A stretch of 64,000 nt of DNA. It comes from a bacterium. GTDB lineage: Bacteria > Zixibacteria > MSB-5A5 > CAIYYT01. Shown in pieces: positions 24,301-29,020 of the stretch. Position numbers and translations under genes: made by a program. The stretch spans positions 1 through 64,000 of the forward strand of contig JADJGC010000008.1 of NCBI GenBank assembly GCA_016708315.1. The letters run 5' to 3'. Below the pieces are notes generated by a model. It was not told the origin of the DNA and ran no database searches. It saw only the letters and a program-made list of their open reading frames with translations. The first letter of the stretch is position 1. Each line of letters starts with the position of its first letter.

Positions 24301-25985
24301 AGCCAGGTGTTCAAAGCATTGGTGCCGCCGGGAAGCATGCTGCCGTGCGTGGAGACGATGACCGGATCGGCCCGATTGGCAATCCACGAGTACCAAATGG
24401 AGCGCCAGGACGACCAGGGATAATTGCCTTCCCCGGATTCCACGGAGGCGCCCAGTTGCAGGCCGCCAACCAGAGCGTAGTCCTCCACATAATGAACGAT
24501 GGCCTGCCCGTCCCAGTTCAGGTAATTGGTTCGCACATTCACCGCGCTGAGGGGCTGGCGGTTGGCGAAGTTGTCGTTGGCCGGCGTGGGATAAATGGTT
24601 GCATGGAGCTCGAACGCGCACTCCCAGAACGTTCCGTTGGGCGAGAGACGGATATGATAGGGCGTTCCACTCGCAAGCGACCAGGTCTGGGTGTAGGAGG
24701 TGATGCCATTCATCCACGAGACCTGGGATAGCGTGGACAGAGTGCCGCCCGAATAGAGTCGAAAGAAGGGAGAGGCGGTGCTGTTGAGCGTGACTGTGAG
24801 ATTGCCTCCGATATCGGGGATGCGGTCCCAAACCGACCAGTAGGAATCAACCTCCCCCGCCTCGGTGTCGGCTCCCTGCGTGTGTTCGGTCCAGGTTCCA
24901 GTGTAAAGGGGCTGAGATATGACGACGCCGTCGCCTAGATCGCCGGACAGCGTTGTCTGGATCAGGGGCATGAGCCGTTCCCGAGCGAAGTTGTTGTTGG
25001 AAGGCTCGACATAATAGGTCATCCGGAAGCTGTACCCGCCGGTGTAGGAAACGCTGTCCACGTAGGTGCGAAGGTAATAAGTCTGCCCGGCAGCGCAGCG
25101 AATGGAAACGGCGGACGAACCGTTCACATATCCAGAGGAGGCGACTGGAGTGAAGCCGGGCGGCGCGTTGGTCCCGATGTCCAGCCGCATCGACGTGCTG
25201 GAATTAAACCAGACGTAGAAGAACCCATTCTTCGGAGCAGTCCATCGATACCAAACGCTACGCACCGACGCATCCCCCACGTCCTGCGTCGCGTCGTAAT
25301 TGAAGCCGGTGAACTCGTGGAGTATCTGCTCAATCTGCTCGACGCTGCCCCCGACGTTTACGTTGGTTACCGTGAGGCTGTCGGGCAGCACCGTGGCGTT
25401 GGCGGCAAGATCATTGGGTGGCGGCGGGAAGAAATTGAATTCGACCGGAACGTCGGCCCACGTCCCCGCCGGATTGGCAACGACCACGAGATAGGCGGTG
25501 TTGGAACTGACCGTCGCAGAGAGCGTCCCGCTGGTGGTGGCGGCGACTGGCGAGAGTCCGAGCGTGTACAGTCCCAGCACGCTGGGGATGTTGGGGTTCG
25601 AGGTGATGCGCAGGGTGCCGCGTTCTGGTGCGGTCCAGGCGTACCAAACGCTGCCCACGGGGTTGGCGCCAGCGTGGTTGGCTTCGCCCGGTTCCAGGGT
25701 GGACCCAGCTACCGGTGCGATGAAACTGGCCTGATGGGCCGGTCGTTGGAAGATGACGTTTCCCGCGGCATCCGATACGTAGTTGGAGACGATCGTGATC
25801 GGACTCGCGTTGGCCACGTCGTCGTTGGCGGGACGTGTCTGCGCAGCCAGTTGCGATCCGGCCAGGCCGAGTCCCAGAATCAGCATCGTCAGGATTCGCC
25901 GGACTGGCGGTCGTTTAGGATTTGTGGACGGCGCGCAAGTCCCGTGTGACACACCGGCCGGCGCGGGTTGAAAGGCTTTTCCCAT
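3309..25985 (-). CDS. Giant secreted multidomain protein of 7,558 residues
   Basis: One uninterrupted 22.7-kb frame ending in TAA. A basic, then hydrophobic stretch around residues 30-50 (ending SQLAAQ) is a likely signal peptide; no clear ribosome site precedes the ATG, so the start could lie a little downstream. Residues about 55-2090 are PPC-like modules (PANDD..., WWRFTAPVNG), interrupted near 850-1035 by a LamG-like lectin fold (GGTLRDLRIYDG). Two related beta-sandwich units follow (about 2100-2530). Residues about 2580-4770 are chitobiase/hexosaminidase C-terminal-like repeats (IYYTLDGSTP..., LAMRDGY), two of which are split by an inserted carbohydrate-binding-like domain. PPC-like modules return at about 4900-6890, then one more chitobiase-like stretch and a unique C-terminus. 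No enzyme motif, sortase signal or known secretion tag was recognised. The fold assignments rest on motif resemblance; a surface or matrix role is inferred. Confidence 0.88.
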   Translation of the reverse strand: MGKAFQPAPAGVSHGTCAPSTNPKRPPVRRILTMLILGLGLAGSQLAAQTRPANDDVANASPITIVSNYVSDAAGNVIFQRPAHQASFIAPVAGSTLEPGEANHAGANPVGSVWYAWTAPERGTLRITSNPNIPSVLGLYTLGLSPVAATTSGTLSATVSSNTAYLVVVANPAGTWADVPVEFNFFPPPPNDLAANATVLPDSLTVTNVNVGGSVEQIEQILHEFTGFNYDATQDVGDASVRSVWYRWTAPKNGFFYVWFNSSTSMRLDIGTNAPPGFTPVASSGYVNGSSAVSIRCAAGQTYYLRTYVDSVSYTGGYSFRMTYYVEPSNNNFARERLMPLIQTTLSGDLGDGVVISQPLYTGTWTEHTQGADTEAGEVDSYWSVWDRIPDIGGNLTVTLNSTASPFFRLYSGGTLSTLSQVSWMNGITSYTQTWSLASGTPYHIRLSPNGTFWECAFELHATIYPTPANDNFANRQPLSAVNVRTNYLNWDGQAIVHYVEDYALVGGLQLGASVESGEGNYPWSSWRSIWYSWIANRADPVIVSTHGSMLPGGTNALNTWLSLCTGDAVNALTTVAYNDNADGLSTSRINFTPVPDTEYKIKIDAFTAPGFTKLLVAQPRRHSNDHFTNAIVLSSTILPAPAGTNSQFTLYGAHYNATAETGEPNGTATLWYRWTAPASGPVMLKLITPGIGTHAVSVYTGDAVNALVNRANSSVYADGNSYASFTADAGVTYHIQVRGNSGAFRLDLNQKDSSVPAATGNDNRAESYALFADSANTAVRSSASGNARDATLEAGEPDAITALQNAGAEFNDNYAISGTNSLWWSYTTTDNTNLSLVIYNNQLTAWYPLHTKWGSPLQELLSAGSITINGSATSSGITYGTGGVYMAPDASQWFTVPKHHGPKFRMEFYYTYGVSSGSTYNTVMGSPSSSYRFVEVRNSDRMLGYYSGGFYSSGISLTPGREYYIAVECDVNKLTLWVDGNKVIDRASIWSVDSYYLSYIGTGNGQSKCGGTLRDLRIYDGLPVAHTTFAAWQGETFKGTDDDALIFFSNPATTYDLSVIPLTTNSLFNFSVYERVLRAGNDDPWAAQDILLGTNVTSYALPNGTVWVTNVVGNATGNSWGASRYNGERDRISTGWDTLWYKFTATKSGTTIITLSSTNRNALALYPAADHFNTITYSSAASANSMQFTSAAGTTYYLQASFEYRQPFQMTVTQPEMPANDDYADWQSIDFSQVVLTTNVPNGTVTATNLAARIAAWNDNATLQASERNIGYDNGNSYSSGRTVWWRFTAPVNGWYTFDATKSTFKAQVGLHASGDGVTSAWDYANGTGKLTVFLTAGSVWELGIDGISGADAGYGGVNLDVDCGTSPPNDDYANWFPIGFNPVPMNVTAPNGTVYYTNYSARIAAWNDNATLQSSERNLGYDNGNSYSSGRTVWWRFTAPVNGWYSFDATQSTFKAQVGLHASGDGVMSAWDYSNGTGKLTVFLTAGSVWQLGIDGISGADAGYGTINLDVDCVTAPGNDSFYSPTSVAWATNVSYIELPNGNAMVRNYTMAVAGQSLGATFESGEYSLANITGVSISGRSVWWNFTAPVSGRLTVDTTKSAYKTQVGIKSSSTGIGSSSWSGYSGNGKVTLWVTEGSQYRIVVDGTTTDVGCGSVNLDLLLQEPDSHNNYPGPFVAFTTNITTETIAEFTLTNYTYTLREAAHNIAASMEAESNPANWLGGSYTGGTLWWNFLPPAYGGLTEVSLAGTPLNTILRVGNLSSVGSSAVVAVNDDYYDQNAAVSFYATQNQTYTYKAQVDTRAVVGQDIGGINFNIDVQGAPANDLYANRAGITLTGTNQLGNKSCSFTRLAGSTTMAWNEGENFGSWLSGAAANRNLWYKFSQPQDGVMEVTVESPATHAVALYTGFNSTPSAYAAGTNVTVARWINANTEYTICVDGQQPGPFVMNVRFFPGYPANDAFVNRIALTNEITSAGTLEAATRESNEPGFHGNSVWYTFTPECTGILTIDTEGSPADTLLAVYTGSVLNGLSLVALNDNADGQTHSRVQFPATAGIPCQIAVSAASGYASLFQITARMSCADGVAARPGSGTFIEPFGVRLSNPANLPIYYNLNGGPLETYSARQITYTNLTNASFDTDGLPQKTSANNWDGGFVSAEASAGDGYAEAVIADATTHKMLGLDAVDSGSSYTDIQYALYFRNDGLVDIYENGTAIRTSISRYTAGDVARVERKGDLIYYKLNGTIVGTSSSRSTGPLHLDVALWNMGGKIGPCYLVGRTTEGVDLPNPGIQITQGDAGGNVALAAFVSGGPTNTWHYKLQSPNPVVLRGKPITWTSVYGLTNKGIGVQKSISTSAWDSGAISAESSSGDCAVECVINRSPYLSAGGAYMGMHFMMGLDEVDSGYGYGDIQYAIHTSSPGYGTTYAYVYQNGSQRANIGPVVEGDRLRVERRSGTIYYYVNDQQKYSTAGAGNTPLHVDVGIHYPGFSLENVTFYREEDPALYVLAQAANEVRYTRAAWPSTSASVTGGSPVAINPIVPPETSNYRFKNFRTGFAPSDELEINYVSVGTKVQAPEFVVPGPVITAPIDIGLRSPSGVGGIYKITFPDGSLTNILSTATNVSFAAKGSGIYKAQLALLSGNTTTITSTNLLFVVSDLVVTPESSSFATAPLTVTASHTCPMSIFYTFATNGGDIPYTAPLQIGASNATVRFMATRSGFSPQFLSRTYTYAPDIVVTPSGQFANATMFAINGGGDLKYSVADGSWQTYEGPFTLDGIADGSGTIRAYSTAGTETNVTAVSFKAAAPIVTPVSGQVSGPYTVSATSATTNASIYYAIGDQMGSMPALADATNLFTADLNLEGSRTLIFVARKADYLDSQPVTNSYAAKIAMPRFVTEADTFPGPATITVESGDNYGGQFILTAPGGSILMSSTTGTNNTVTFTINETGEYALIMRRIGSIDSDPATNTYSFEITDVVLNPPAGPFYNPLTLYYTWDSINPKPVTIYYTLDQSVPVPGQAGDLPNLLTNPGNDLALVGGNIPGWTEVVGANWTQRSGAPVPHSGNYYFFAGVATSAELRQDVDVSSYATDIDAGLVTFDFSGYVRSYGDGDRSRIVVEYRDTANTAVLGQYDSGDYSQSTTWLQLTDSRAAPVGTRYVRVRLIATRAAGSNCDGYFDTLSLTARLAQPSSTFRYTGPFPLTNTTTVTTLALRDGYQSSLFTNLYTFMPAITVDPAPGVYHNPITVTLSGPAGSEYKINNGSWQSYTGHFPLTGIGSGTVNVWTKYPAGPTNQAIYVFRVADPDVQPPSTSFPDEPPATLTINASDSTEGAVIYYAMGDVSGGNASASAITNLYTGPITVASTRQFIFEARKNGYQTSSQIMRTYSGRLPAPYFITAEGTYYGPLSVSVGSTLSNTPQSFVLTYPSGTAVTNSASSHITSFTINESGVYQLQVFKSNWLPSPVANATFTFQCADLAVTPPSQTFSDPLQVVASRGGNPKPMTIYYTVDGTVPSAAGQIVNPGCEEALAGGDIPGWVKASGNWTRSSGSAYEGTYYFNPNTSGGSAELYQDVDVSADADAVDAGNAVFVFSGYVKSGGDQARTIVEYRDDGGVVLSQYDSGNYAGTTWQQNTDTRTASTGTRTVRVRLIGTLTSGGWIDAWFDAISLTAQLPAMGSTFIYTGPITVTNTTHFRFMGTRQGYLSQYLDRQYTYAPGLVISPLSGTNHQAITVTMTPYNTNSAIYYRINDGQWMPYAASFGLDGVSNGVAVVQAYTITGPVISPTNTVTYTFKVADLAVEPASQSPPVSVTATTTTPGASVYFAIGNDGGETPGISAITNLYRGPIGVSNTRALIFEGRKDGYLFSDRVTRIFSGVLPSPQFVTPSGTFTNQKAITVNSGLEGYGATFQLLTPSGALVTYASSSDTALININESGECRLTATKANWLPSGSATRSYNFAVGDLKVTPPSGAFSSSNLIVTAQSSISNPRPLRIYYGTDGSIPTTNSTPYTGSITITNDTTIRWLATRDYYAPQYATNTYSWVPGITLDPPQGVFSNATTFALSTLAAGARIFFSTNTTDWHEYSGPIAMDGFNAGTGTLRATYTNASGFGPTNSFTISFAAATPEVSPTNQTVYSNLTVTASTVTTGAHVYYSLGASGYDTVNLTNLYTGPVTVTNRSFMTFQARKIGYQNSASVQRKYIQKLPRPTQLTTGDYTNWVTAFVELPQPIPGVSIVVTHPAGTNETRGVPLSSSTGKPLGNYTANATGEYIVRATATDWESSDAITNTLRFYVRDLSTPADQLFNTPVFQVPAVSSLFPINPKPLIVYYTTDGSTPDTNSTLYTSPVPINATTTFKWLAMREGYYPQTHTNTYTSVPPLAVTPQPGTYSNAITVTLTSPNNEPVFFSASGGPWQAYTDPITFDGSLPGGPPGILSLQAIYTGGTTNFFNYLFQTDPPVLTPQDQVLSTGPITLTAANGNTIGAQVVYFEGDAGGGAASTNRPMIAYSEPITVSASRSFLFQARKNNYQPSAPVHRTFTSQLPAPTVLTQPGTFTAPVQVQVQSGLPGYGGIYLMTHSGGPSGEDWITNKVTTESPSVSFQINASGTYQFQMQRAGWLDSDPVTWNATFNVADLAVTPAGGLISIPNTPVTAKGGSNPKPLKIFYTLDGTVPTTNSAIYAQPILVNEDTTITWLAMRDGYNPMIQTNSYVFVAGVAISPVANSYSNATAFTLTPLGPSDRIYYRTNLSDWLQYTGPFTLDGTAEIHCYSQLSTRNSITNQYTATFKVGPVTVSPGNRVFANSFDIVANNGTTNAAIVYSRGNEDAGPPPRSLAWITNIYTGPIPQTPDNSSYYIFSATKPGYTAADWVDRIYNAKMPLPNSALGTNLQISAPTLNTLTLFRPSYVWNWTTNYANRKRINGSVQPFVNVTYIHPGTYWYYAQRNGWADSDYLPVTVTLKQPDNFAERIDLTLLFQGATYNNGQAPQTYGALGDISGATREDNEWDGTFEDEGIITTDAARVTSLWYRWVAPTNGLAQINVFNNYSGATNHFIYGVYTGDNLAGLSPVLLARQPTEFMAVAGTEYSISVNNGLSPGDGGEFQVQIEFYPTPLNDLLTNAIPIFAGQVYSAYTHAATNETGEISGNSTWWHFSTLQGGTLEVPLTAGVEATLWQGESTASLTQIPLQYHTATDYHFPGITTNNYFFVLPTSGSYKLRVAGTKAIYSFAPKFHLAPPHDDFPATVRLPAGVQEQQDNYLLSAVSYDSTTLGATLQTSEPSNAWPTTVWYQWTAPESGDLDISVGQLFLFSTPGFGTTLVSWQSQPVEFLTIQAFTGNNFSDLVELPHADNKDSFSSFTLMPNFDTEDPATNATVAGAPIADTYTALFAGNVAYTTYREGWWRWRAQFNGDAYLTKLLSPRGTSFLIDVFTGDRYEDLLPQYLYAHYAGDSSMAPQSYFHATMDQVYTFHVQFGNRPATNDNYSFKIEPETLSRAYVTKGQLVYFRVAGLGSPHRIKLNLTTRASNDDFNDAMVIPLQTATYENGRKAVGSTKGRLVGATAESFESNQVHSVWYKITSPISGHGRARLTGNYSTFVNVYSGNDPTDLVSLNPEDFPLTPGTQYFIRVYDLSIQNYTLDIMLSEQPANDLLTDALPLERSTFKAFTDHATIESGEPIKPQSIGESVWWRYAPSLDGTMVVDSAEKTACLWQGTNLLQLVEITNNVNGRIVESLARNQDYRVSFDTRPGKLEGDFNATAAYYVLPANDDFVNALEITSRQNTVFTNGILYTYSQRGYNYGATRQLNEPAPNQRSVWYTWVAPTNLIVYVACELPVYVYTGDNVSALNPIGEKVFSAVAGQTYRVAVCSGPSEFTLTLNGALSAYNDNYNSAIALSGANSVSFYTYASSVESYDQPTTNSYSVWWTWTSGNSTNLFVYPDSKRGPDDPVQDYYPRFFASEIRVIDMAGQIVGQGNVSFDHPYVDDWSGQKFVLPVGIQPATDYRIVILSPYPTRGILRVSEKPLPIGCPLGSECNPDTPLWTKEDSYVNGIIYRSFLLAYGGSAPDPYWFFTRFPWFEIGRDSYGNIVNDPQGWLTSSRTNITFRFDGMDRPFTEYMPVVAGNDADTVRIVTGAENTGVTLRDVHVPFNDTRERAVIPPLKVDTTPSYSFSTYDSARHRSMWISYNEMAGTEEDGYAGSVWYLMSIPTAGRLLIGNQTASMLQLIPLNASLEEMVDTNIGIYDYHAEMLPNGTVSYPTMTEPVISFRGKTPVNGSNFPYTEELRWVSPFSGKAIVTVNQSNVTVNAITALTQSSSTAQTIEFQAERGRQYQFMIAGNYKVGGSSFQLRPEIPTVVPDAPLGQPITFGPYGSSTSTREVAVNPGYYYIVQFGDWSTGGIDADFYANVSNDNFAQAAPLTEWKLTPYGNGRIYNLSYRYKLGSATLEPGEPPPPVGDRTLWFTFIAPMSGQLQFQGWANLYSGTSLSNLTLLSRNDIYSRQPFFVTAGNQYYIQASGSFGGNNDDTDNSINITEAPWNDYFNAAVAIVTNRNTITNINGTNYYLYEFTAPAGFWPAVQESSPDGPPRTFYIRNWYRIEAEDLADIWVYGWNNTFDGAFTTPGNHAFADINMDMPVSLPNNDPYAQTVIVTPESRAEVFPSVWGRNALDINVPWTWNYVAHQQLAEVVTNGSSLYDVSYKGIKDPRYKGLFDLSVFSIGNNLSYLYAVPGNLVVKAGGQDLRMRYVFVLRKPTSVKLTPLFPVGRQSAAETVEVKAQRFQLNTNVYTYLSTLEGGEPNKPGTGGGSVWWTLDAPYTGFLRVNANSVYNGYSWSPTPLIYIWEGNTLSTLNVLASNYTTAPSLGREVIAAVVAGQKLWVSADRQGDGGVFNFTATLEPRPLNQDPDHATELVAKRTDFENGTNWAYNAAFTIYPVSGDYTNNDLWFKLHAPADARLGSDANASLLTLYAALKHDLRITPPSRDYLGALTLRIDTDDPAVIYYTLDGSTPSPGATPYTGPFTITNSVAVKAVAYRTNRTEIYATESYVYHTPLSYAVPTGTNSGPYLLDLVNPDNDGATIIYRQEGGDWQTYTGSTNLDGLGDFGDGYVYFTRVLNGQTNPIQYVHLHFQMPPPQLDITNALIAYTENGLTVSITNVPPGATASWIDNGTERPLVSNPEDPSIWRLFIPISQAGTYQFRLSKPGYQPSPVAVGVYSAQPIPSPDPPQLQPIAGGTQASSSFSVTGLTSDSVLQIRYSQYLRSAAPVSGGTLLPATQDYVPGLGEEYRLSNPGWYVTGAGDFNGDLFNHTWEAGKVDTYTPTNGQVELTMPWGSQAQLVVIRTIWGRSTESEPVTVPITWKMPQPQFVAVTNAAASWNGTNYTKSFYELRPALRLGAVRVSYNSSVGPAQYEESFVPTLYARIYPVYLFNGSTKFFYMTDPFHTRDPQIATPSETQTPITTFLAAFLTKKADPDYGLWAFWMDLYGVEVNAPNDRPPGVSPPWDQMLTYANVMSLFDGWVSQGFTRIQSDYLYCCPTLARTKPLIHVKAPGGTATVVQLPVFYNLPGIYAPANIEPSDPMVIQAP
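6298..6319 (+). repeat. Short interspersed 22-mer, copy 2
   Basis: Exact second copy, same orientation as the copy at 2625 and identical over 24 bases when the two preceding T residues are included. It lies in the complete giant gene and encodes SSPDGPP in a different module. Confidence 0.8.
12269..12290 (-). repeat. Short interspersed 22-mer, copy 3, inverted
   Basis: Exact copy of the 22-mer in the opposite orientation. Here the coding strand reads GGPSGED instead of SSPDGPP, so conservation is at DNA level and not due to a shared peptide. Confidence 0.8.
21438..22338 (-). repeat. Tandem duplication of one PPC-like module (about 450 bp unit)
   Basis: Two consecutive modules, about 21438-21887 and 21888-22338, are nearly identical in protein (both contain TVWWRFTAPVNGWY and IDGISGADAGYG) and highly similar in DNA, unlike the strongly diverged neighbouring modules. 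This points to a recent unit duplication or gene conversion inside the giant gene. Confidence 0.8.
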
Positions 25986-26026
25986 TTGTTCGCTAGGTAT
26001 CTATCGAGGCCACAGCGCCTCCTTCC

Positions 26027-26032
26027 AGCATA
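26027..26032 (-). promoter_or_regulatory. -10-like TATGCT box upstream of the giant gene
   Basis: On the minus strand CCTATGCTGG is followed by a GGAAGGAGG ribosome-site-like run, 36-46 bases before the giant gene's ATG. It is a weak member of the CCTANAATGG set. The GGAGG is too far from the ATG at 25985 to serve it; the 12-codon frame that opens at the ATG inside the box has no assigned role. Confidence 0.3.
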
Positions 26033-26055
26033 GGGCCGTGCGGTCGGGGCCGCTT

Positions 26056-28911
26056 TCAGGAGAGGGCGAACAATTCGGGAGCGAGAATGGCGGGTTGGGC
26101 AACCAATGGTGGGTTGCCGTTGGTGAAATCCTTGGCTGTGGGACCCTCGTCGAATCTCGGAATTCCCCCGCACGCCTGCCTGAGCAATTTCATGGCGGGG
26201 TTGTCCTTGAGCAACGGTTCGAGCAGGCTCTCGCGACCACGTTCATTGAGACTGTCCCAGAACGTCGAATTCTGGCGCTCGGTGCTGCTCTTGAAAAGAT
26301 AGGGAGCTTGCAGCAGAAAAAGCTGGCGCGATTCCGGTCCGTCCAGCCGGTTCTCCCTGAGCGCGCTCTGCAGCTCATGAATCTGCTCCGCCTCGTTGAG
26401 CTTGCGGTTGATCTCGCGCTCCTGTTCCGAGGCCGGATACTTGACCTTGCGGGGGCGCTCGGGCACATGCACCGCGTTCTCGAGGATGTCGATCAGCGGC
26501 TGATAATCGATCATGTCTCCGCGCCGGCAATGGGCCATGGCATAATCGTCCGTCCCTTTTACTTTTTTGCCGAACGGCAGGTTGGGCACAAAGACGCGGG
26601 CACCGGCGCGTTGAAGCGCGGCAGCGGTTTCGATCAATGCATGGGTGACCCCCGCCTTGAACGCCTTGTCGTTGTCGAAAAAAATGTGGCAGTTGCGCCT
26701 CCGGCCGCTTGCGTCCTGCATCCCGAACTGATTCAACTCCTCGACCAGTTTTCCGCGGGCCAGCCCCATCCAGACCCCGGGCAGCGACATCACGTGATAG
26801 GGCAGGCTGCGCTCCACGCACATCTGCGCCAGCAGAGCCGCCTTTTTTTCCCCTTCGATGATGATGAGACCCCATTTCGGGTTTTGCAGCCGGTCTCGCA
26901 TGTTCGGATCGTTGGCCGGACTTCGCAGACCGCACAGAGCCTGGCTCGCATCCCAGCACGGGTTCTTTTTCTCTCCGGTCGGCGTGCGATATTTCACCCG
27001 GATCATCTCGGCCGGTTTGATCCGGCAATAGGTGTCGCTGTAACGCAACACAAAGCACGGCCGCAACGCCTCGATAAGGTTCTCGGTCGTCGGTTCGTCA
27101 GACGTGCCGCGCAGGATGTCGAGCGTCTTCGCGGGCGAAAATGAAGTGTAGAATTGCATCCGGGCCATGCTGATGGGCCGCAGACACGAGGAGTTCAATT
27201 CGTTATAGCTCAACTCGGAGATGCGCACGCCCTTGATCCGCGCCGCGCTGTCGTTGACTTGAGCCGGCTGGCCCAAGTCCAGCAGCCGTTTGGCAGCGTC
27301 CAGACCGATTTGAGGCGAGGCGCCTTTCCGCAGGCAAAGAATTGCCCGTCCCTCCGGAAGCTCGACTTGATAATCCGTGTATTCTCTTTTGGTGACCGGA
27401 TCGAAGTAGGAACGGAGACTTTTCCAATCGCTCGGCACCGGTTCGTTGCTTTGGTCGTCTCGCGCCGCAAGGACGACGGCGATTGGCCGGTAATAGCTTT
27501 CGATCCGGGCGCGTTCTTTTGGAGTGGCACAGTTCAGATGCTCAACCATGAGCCGCTCCTTGAAGAAATTGCGCTGCCGCACCGCCAGATAGTCGCTCTG
27601 CATTAGCGCGTCATGGTAAGCTGCCAGATCCTGGATGATGTGCGGGATCGTGCCCTGCGCTTGCGCCACCACGTTGGGCTGCGACGCCACGCAGTCGGGT
27701 CTCCAGTTTCGCGCGGCATGCACCAGTTCGTGCGCGACCGCCGCGCGCAGTGACAACTCCACGACACCTTGGCCCAGTCGATGCGCCTTGAAGGCCCCTT
27801 GGACGCTGGGCTGATCCAGAAACTCCTGCAATCCGGGATTAGAGTCGAGCAGGTCCTCGAACATCCGGGCGTGCTCGGGCGCAATGTCCTCGCGGAAGCC
27901 GAGCAGCCGATAATAGTTCAGGTCTTGTCCCAGATGCCGGAGCGTGCCTTCATGCACCGTTGCGCTCCGGTCCTGCCCATCCAAGGGCCGGACGATCTGG
28001 CAATAGGCTCGAGCCAGAAGATTCACATCAATCTTCTGGGCGGCTGCGGTCTCCGTGGTCCAGGGGCAGACCTTTTCCTGGAGATTGCGGAGCATCGGCC
28101 CATCCAACAGAGCCTGGAACTGCTCCATTTCCTCAGAAGAAGGATCACGATAAATGACGGGCTTGCTGGCGATGCCCAGTCGCACGTAAGCCCGAGTGCC
28201 GTAGCGCGCCTGCATGTCCGGCGGCACTTTCAAACCCACGGCGGTCGTGTTGCCATCGTAGCATTCGGAAAGATCGAGGACGTGCTGATAGAGTTTGCGC
28301 GCGGCGATCAGGTGCCCGGTAAAGGCCAGTTCGCGGGCTTCATCGGAGAGTACTGTTCCGCCTGTCTTGCGGCTCCGATCCTGATGGAGCCGCGCCGTTT
28401 TGTGTGCAGTCTGCTCCGCGCGACTGTAGGCCTCGGGGCATTGGCGCTTCCAATCTGCCAACTCGCGTTCCTCGGAGGGCAGATACGGCGTGAACTTCCG
28501 GAGGCGGTCGACCGTTTCCCGGTACAGCCACTCGATCTTATCCCGGCGGGAAACATCCGGCTCATCGAGGGCATGTCGAATGGGAGCAGGAAGATGTTCC
28601 AACAGGTACTGGCCCGCGGCCTGGCGCAGCGGGCTGGGTTGAAGTCGCGGCAAAACGTCGCTCCAATCGTAGCCGAAATGCTCCTCTTCGATCTGAGTCC
28701 GGCCCTCGAGGGCATTCAGGATGGCGCGCTGCGCTTCAGGCCGCAGCCGCTCGACGACGCCAGCCTGCGCTTCGGCCGGGAGGACGAGGAACTCCGGTTT
28801 GCATCCCGCCACCAGCTCGGAAAGCTGTCGCCGGGCCTCCTCTTCCAGTCGGTAAAATCCCTTGTAGCGGTGGTATGGCTTGGTGTTCTCGGTCGGCATG
28901 GCGACTCTCAT
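26056..28911 (-). CDS. Toprim-domain protein, DUF3854-like, possible plasmid/phage primase
   Basis: 951 residues. The C-terminal third carries a Toprim-like core: IIIEGEKKAALLAQ near residue 685, a SLPGVW segment after it, and IFFDNDKAFKAG near 740. This order (EGEKKA, then PGVW, then D-x-D) is that of DUF3854-type Toprim domains found in plasmid and phage primase or replication proteins. The N-terminal two thirds are not recognised; a lone HELVH (HExxH) occurs near residue 392, which could be a zincin motif or chance. The ATG follows GGAGGGG at good spacing. The gene lies downstream of ligase and flap exonuclease genes on the same strand, which supports a DNA-replication role. A second protein with a similar Toprim-like segment is encoded at about 50-51.4 kb. 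No separate primase zinc finger was found. Confidence 0.6.
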   Translation of the reverse strand: MRVAMPTENTKPYHRYKGFYRLEEEARRQLSELVAGCKPEFLVLPAEAQAGVVERLRPEAQRAILNALEGRTQIEEEHFGYDWSDVLPRLQPSPLRQAAGQYLLEHLPAPIRHALDEPDVSRRDKIEWLYRETVDRLRKFTPYLPSEERELADWKRQCPEAYSRAEQTAHKTARLHQDRSRKTGGTVLSDEARELAFTGHLIAARKLYQHVLDLSECYDGNTTAVGLKVPPDMQARYGTRAYVRLGIASKPVIYRDPSSEEMEQFQALLDGPMLRNLQEKVCPWTTETAAAQKIDVNLLARAYCQIVRPLDGQDRSATVHEGTLRHLGQDLNYYRLLGFREDIAPEHARMFEDLLDSNPGLQEFLDQPSVQGAFKAHRLGQGVVELSLRAAVAHELVHAARNWRPDCVASQPNVVAQAQGTIPHIIQDLAAYHDALMQSDYLAVRQRNFFKERLMVEHLNCATPKERARIESYYRPIAVVLAARDDQSNEPVPSDWKSLRSYFDPVTKREYTDYQVELPEGRAILCLRKGASPQIGLDAAKRLLDLGQPAQVNDSAARIKGVRISELSYNELNSSCLRPISMARMQFYTSFSPAKTLDILRGTSDEPTTENLIEALRPCFVLRYSDTYCRIKPAEMIRVKYRTPTGEKKNPCWDASQALCGLRSPANDPNMRDRLQNPKWGLIIIEGEKKAALLAQMCVERSLPYHVMSLPGVWMGLARGKLVEELNQFGMQDASGRRRNCHIFFDNDKAFKAGVTHALIETAAALQRAGARVFVPNLPFGKKVKGTDDYAMAHCRRGDMIDYQPLIDILENAVHVPERPRKVKYPASEQEREINRKLNEAEQIHELQSALRENRLDGPESRQLFLLQAPYLFKSSTERQNSTFWDSLNERGRESLLEPLLKDNPAMKLLRQACGGIPRFDEGPTAKDFTNGNPPLVAQPAILAPELFALS

Positions 28912-28919
28912 TCCCCTCC

Positions 28920-28925
28920 AGTATA
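28920..28925 (-). promoter_or_regulatory. -10-like TATACT box before the Toprim gene
   Basis: Minus strand reads CCTATACTGGAGGGGA then ATG, so the box ends eight bases before the start. Member of the CCTANAATGG set; no -35 recognised. Confidence 0.45.
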
Positions 28926-28936
28926 GGTTTCTGATG

Positions 28937-28948
28937 GGCGTCGACGCC
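28937..28948. repeat. 12-bp perfect palindrome upstream of the Toprim gene
   Basis: GGCGTCGACGCC is its own reverse complement and sits 12 bases upstream of the TATACT box. A protein-binding operator is possible; nothing else identifies it. Confidence 0.4.
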
Positions 28949-29020
28949 TGCCGTTGTTCGGCGAAGCCTTTGGAGCACCCGAACGGAACGGGTTTCCGCA
29001 GGTTGCGCTCCCTCAGAGTC

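Noticed and set aside
26038..27144. Plus-strand open frame of 368 codons opposite the Toprim gene
   Set aside because: Fully antisense to a gene with recognisable motifs; no motif of its own.
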